Shown piece after piece: positions 1-64,000 of a stretch of 64,000 bases of DNA (the stretch's first letter is position 1; each line of letters opens with the position of its first letter). The stretch lies in contig JANJXV010000020.1 of NCBI GenBank assembly GCA_024803745.1, positions 21,502,777-21,566,776 on the forward strand. Direction: 5' to 3'. A program made the translations under genes and the position numbers. Below the pieces are notes generated by a model. That model ran no database searches. It saw only the letters and a list, made by a program, of their open reading frames with translations, and was not told the origin of the DNA. Source of the stretch: Megascapheus bottae. Lineage: Eukaryota > Chordata > Mammalia > Rodentia > Geomyidae.

Positions 1-381
1 AATATTTGCATGAGATGCATAATATAAATAACTCAAAAACTGTATTTTCTTTCTAGAACCTACTTTTCATTAATACTCTGTGATAGCACTGTAATAGTAT
101 ATGTTTGTAACTGTTCAAGGCTTCCTAAATCATAAACAGTGAAATGGCTCTTTCCCCTTATACCTCCCTGGTTCTTAGGGTTTTTCACACAATTAAATCC
201 TTTTAGCCATTGATTTTAAAGATGTTTATGAAATATTAGGTGTGTTGGCAGATTTGTGCCACCCATCGGACATAAAGTGCTGCTTTGTAGTTCATCTTTT
301 TTTAAGCAAAAGTACTCAACCTTCAACAGAAGGATTCTTTCTGTAGCTTCTCTATACCTTTAGTAGCCACAAGACATGGAG
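1..381 (-). other. Unc80: Unc80 3'UTR (incomplete)
   Basis: Downstream of the TAG stop on the minus strand the sequence is AT-rich. I see no AATAAA or ATTAAA on the minus strand in these 381 bases, so the transcript most likely continues past the left edge. Confidence 0.75.
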
Positions 382-62829
<62,448 letters not shown>

Positions 62830-64000
62830 CTGGAAGTCAGAACAAGCAGAATTCACAAAGCCCCAGAAATCCTGAGCTCACGTTTGCATTTCCTTGGCTT
62901 CCATTTTCCAATGGAATCTTCCTCTGTGCCTTCATATTGCATTCATGTTAGAGATGCTCAAATGCTTCACTTTAAGGGTAGTAATCAGGAAAGCATATAA
63001 CTGGAAAACTGACCAAACTGGATTCCATGTTTTATGTATCATTAAAATAATGAATACTTAAAGAAAGTTAAAGATCAGACATTTTTTGCCCAACATCTTA
63101 CATTAGGTCATCTCAAATAAATCTGTGTATGGTGACGTAGGTACAACTTGTAAACAAATAGTCTAATATATTTAATAGTCCCAAACTAAAGATGGCTTGC
63201 TTAGTCAAGTGAGCAAAACTCAAAATTATCATTTGTGTGTCCTTTAAAATAATTTTGAAAATTGTCCATTTACACATTTTTAACTTGACATTTAAACTGA
63301 CTCATCACAAATTTATTTTTCAACAAGGGGTGAAATGTGTTTAACACTCCACATTTTATAATAACATAAAGCCTGTGACTGGACTGTTTGAAGGAATGAT
63401 TCCTAACTAACTTATTCCATAGAGCCCAGCACAACCAGAACAAACCTCATCTGTAACAGAAATGTATAAAAGTTAGAAAAGGCACTACGTCTCATGAGTT
63501 CACTCAATCAAGCATATGTCTTCCTTAAAATAAAGATATTTGTTATTCTTCCTCTATCTGGCATGCCTGCTGGCACAGCCACATAACGGCAGCTGGGATG
63601 GTGGGGTAGGCTTTCCTTGGGTAGAAGGATGATGGACCCGTGGAAGAAGTCTTAGTGTGTATTTTTTGAGGACTTTGAGATTTATTCCCCTAAAACTATC
63701 TAAATGTCAACCCCCTTACAAACTCTTTCCAGAATCACAACAGTCCTCTTTTCTCACATTGAAGACATGATGTCATGTAAGCAGTGCTTGGAATGTCTCT
63801 GACAGAGCCTGTAGTGATGGGTCAGTGTTTACTCCTGAGATCTACACTTACAGTAGTTATCAGGAAAAGGAAAAAGGTAAAAGCAATCACTTTGCCTTCT
63901 ATGATTTGGTTCATTTGAGTACAAGGCCCTTTCCTTCATCTACTCAAAGCATTAAACTTTATGCAACTCAAGGAAACAGTAAAATTGGGACAGGAATGCA
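62830..64000 (-). other. Intron upstream of w1 (incomplete)
   Basis: About 1.2 kb of AT-rich sequence. I found no further Unc80 exon and no repeat, so the preceding exon should lie beyond 64000. Confidence 0.75.

Noticed and set aside
63541..63660. Possible further upstream Unc80 exon
   Set aside because: No open frame with both splice sites that matches UNC80 before the w1 sequence was found.

Overview
The window is mammalian nuclear DNA from a rodent. It holds one protein-coding locus on the minus strand: the 3' half of Unc80, which encodes an auxiliary subunit of the NALCN sodium-leak channel complex. I traced 27 consecutive coding exons from position 62829 (5'-most in the window) down to a TAG stop at 382-384. 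All have GT-AG introns and compatible phases. They sum to 3978 nt, giving 1325 codons plus stop with no frameshift or premature stop. The 5' part of the gene lies beyond position 64000, and the 3'UTR runs off the left edge (positions 1-381, no AATAAA seen). No second gene, RNA gene, CRISPR array or bacterial-type feature is supported.

The lineage call rests on the repeats. Two dimeric SINE types are abundant. One is a tRNA-Ala/ID-like head joined to a 'Geo' module (IDL-Geo). The other is a B1/7SL-like head joined to the same module. IDL-Geo is described from Geomyoidea (kangaroo rats, pocket mice, pocket gophers), so the source is most likely a geomyoid rodent. The LINE-1 copies are rodent-like, and several keep near-perfect target-site duplications, which points to recent activity.

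Layout, left to right on the + strand: 3'UTR and last exon (1-645); exons w26-w24 with a dense SINE cluster (646-4574); a 9.2-kb intron rich in SINEs and simple repeats (4575-13817); exons w23-w15 encoding the Ser/Glu/Gln-rich tail and the end of the helical region (13818-28378); exons w14-w8, including a 36-nt microexon and a 5.7-kb intron with an L1 and nested SINEs (28379-45099); exons w7-w4 with a 6.8-kb intron carrying a 1.85-kb L1 (45100-57172); exons w3-w1 with an older L1 and MIR remnants (57173-62829); and intron sequence to 64000.

The protein segment starts in the helical repeat solenoid (exons w1-w20) and passes into a probably disordered tail (w21-w27). The tail has an acidic run, a basic patch and a C-terminal -S-H-V that fits a class I PDZ ligand. 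I found no undescribed biological system. The items most worth a second look are: the shared Geo module on two SINE heads and its tRNA-like boxes; a run of symmetric Unc80 exons around a microexon; a 28-bp duplication that breaks an L1 ORF2; a tiny poly(A)-tailed retro-insertion inside a SINE; and a 50-bp tandem duplication.
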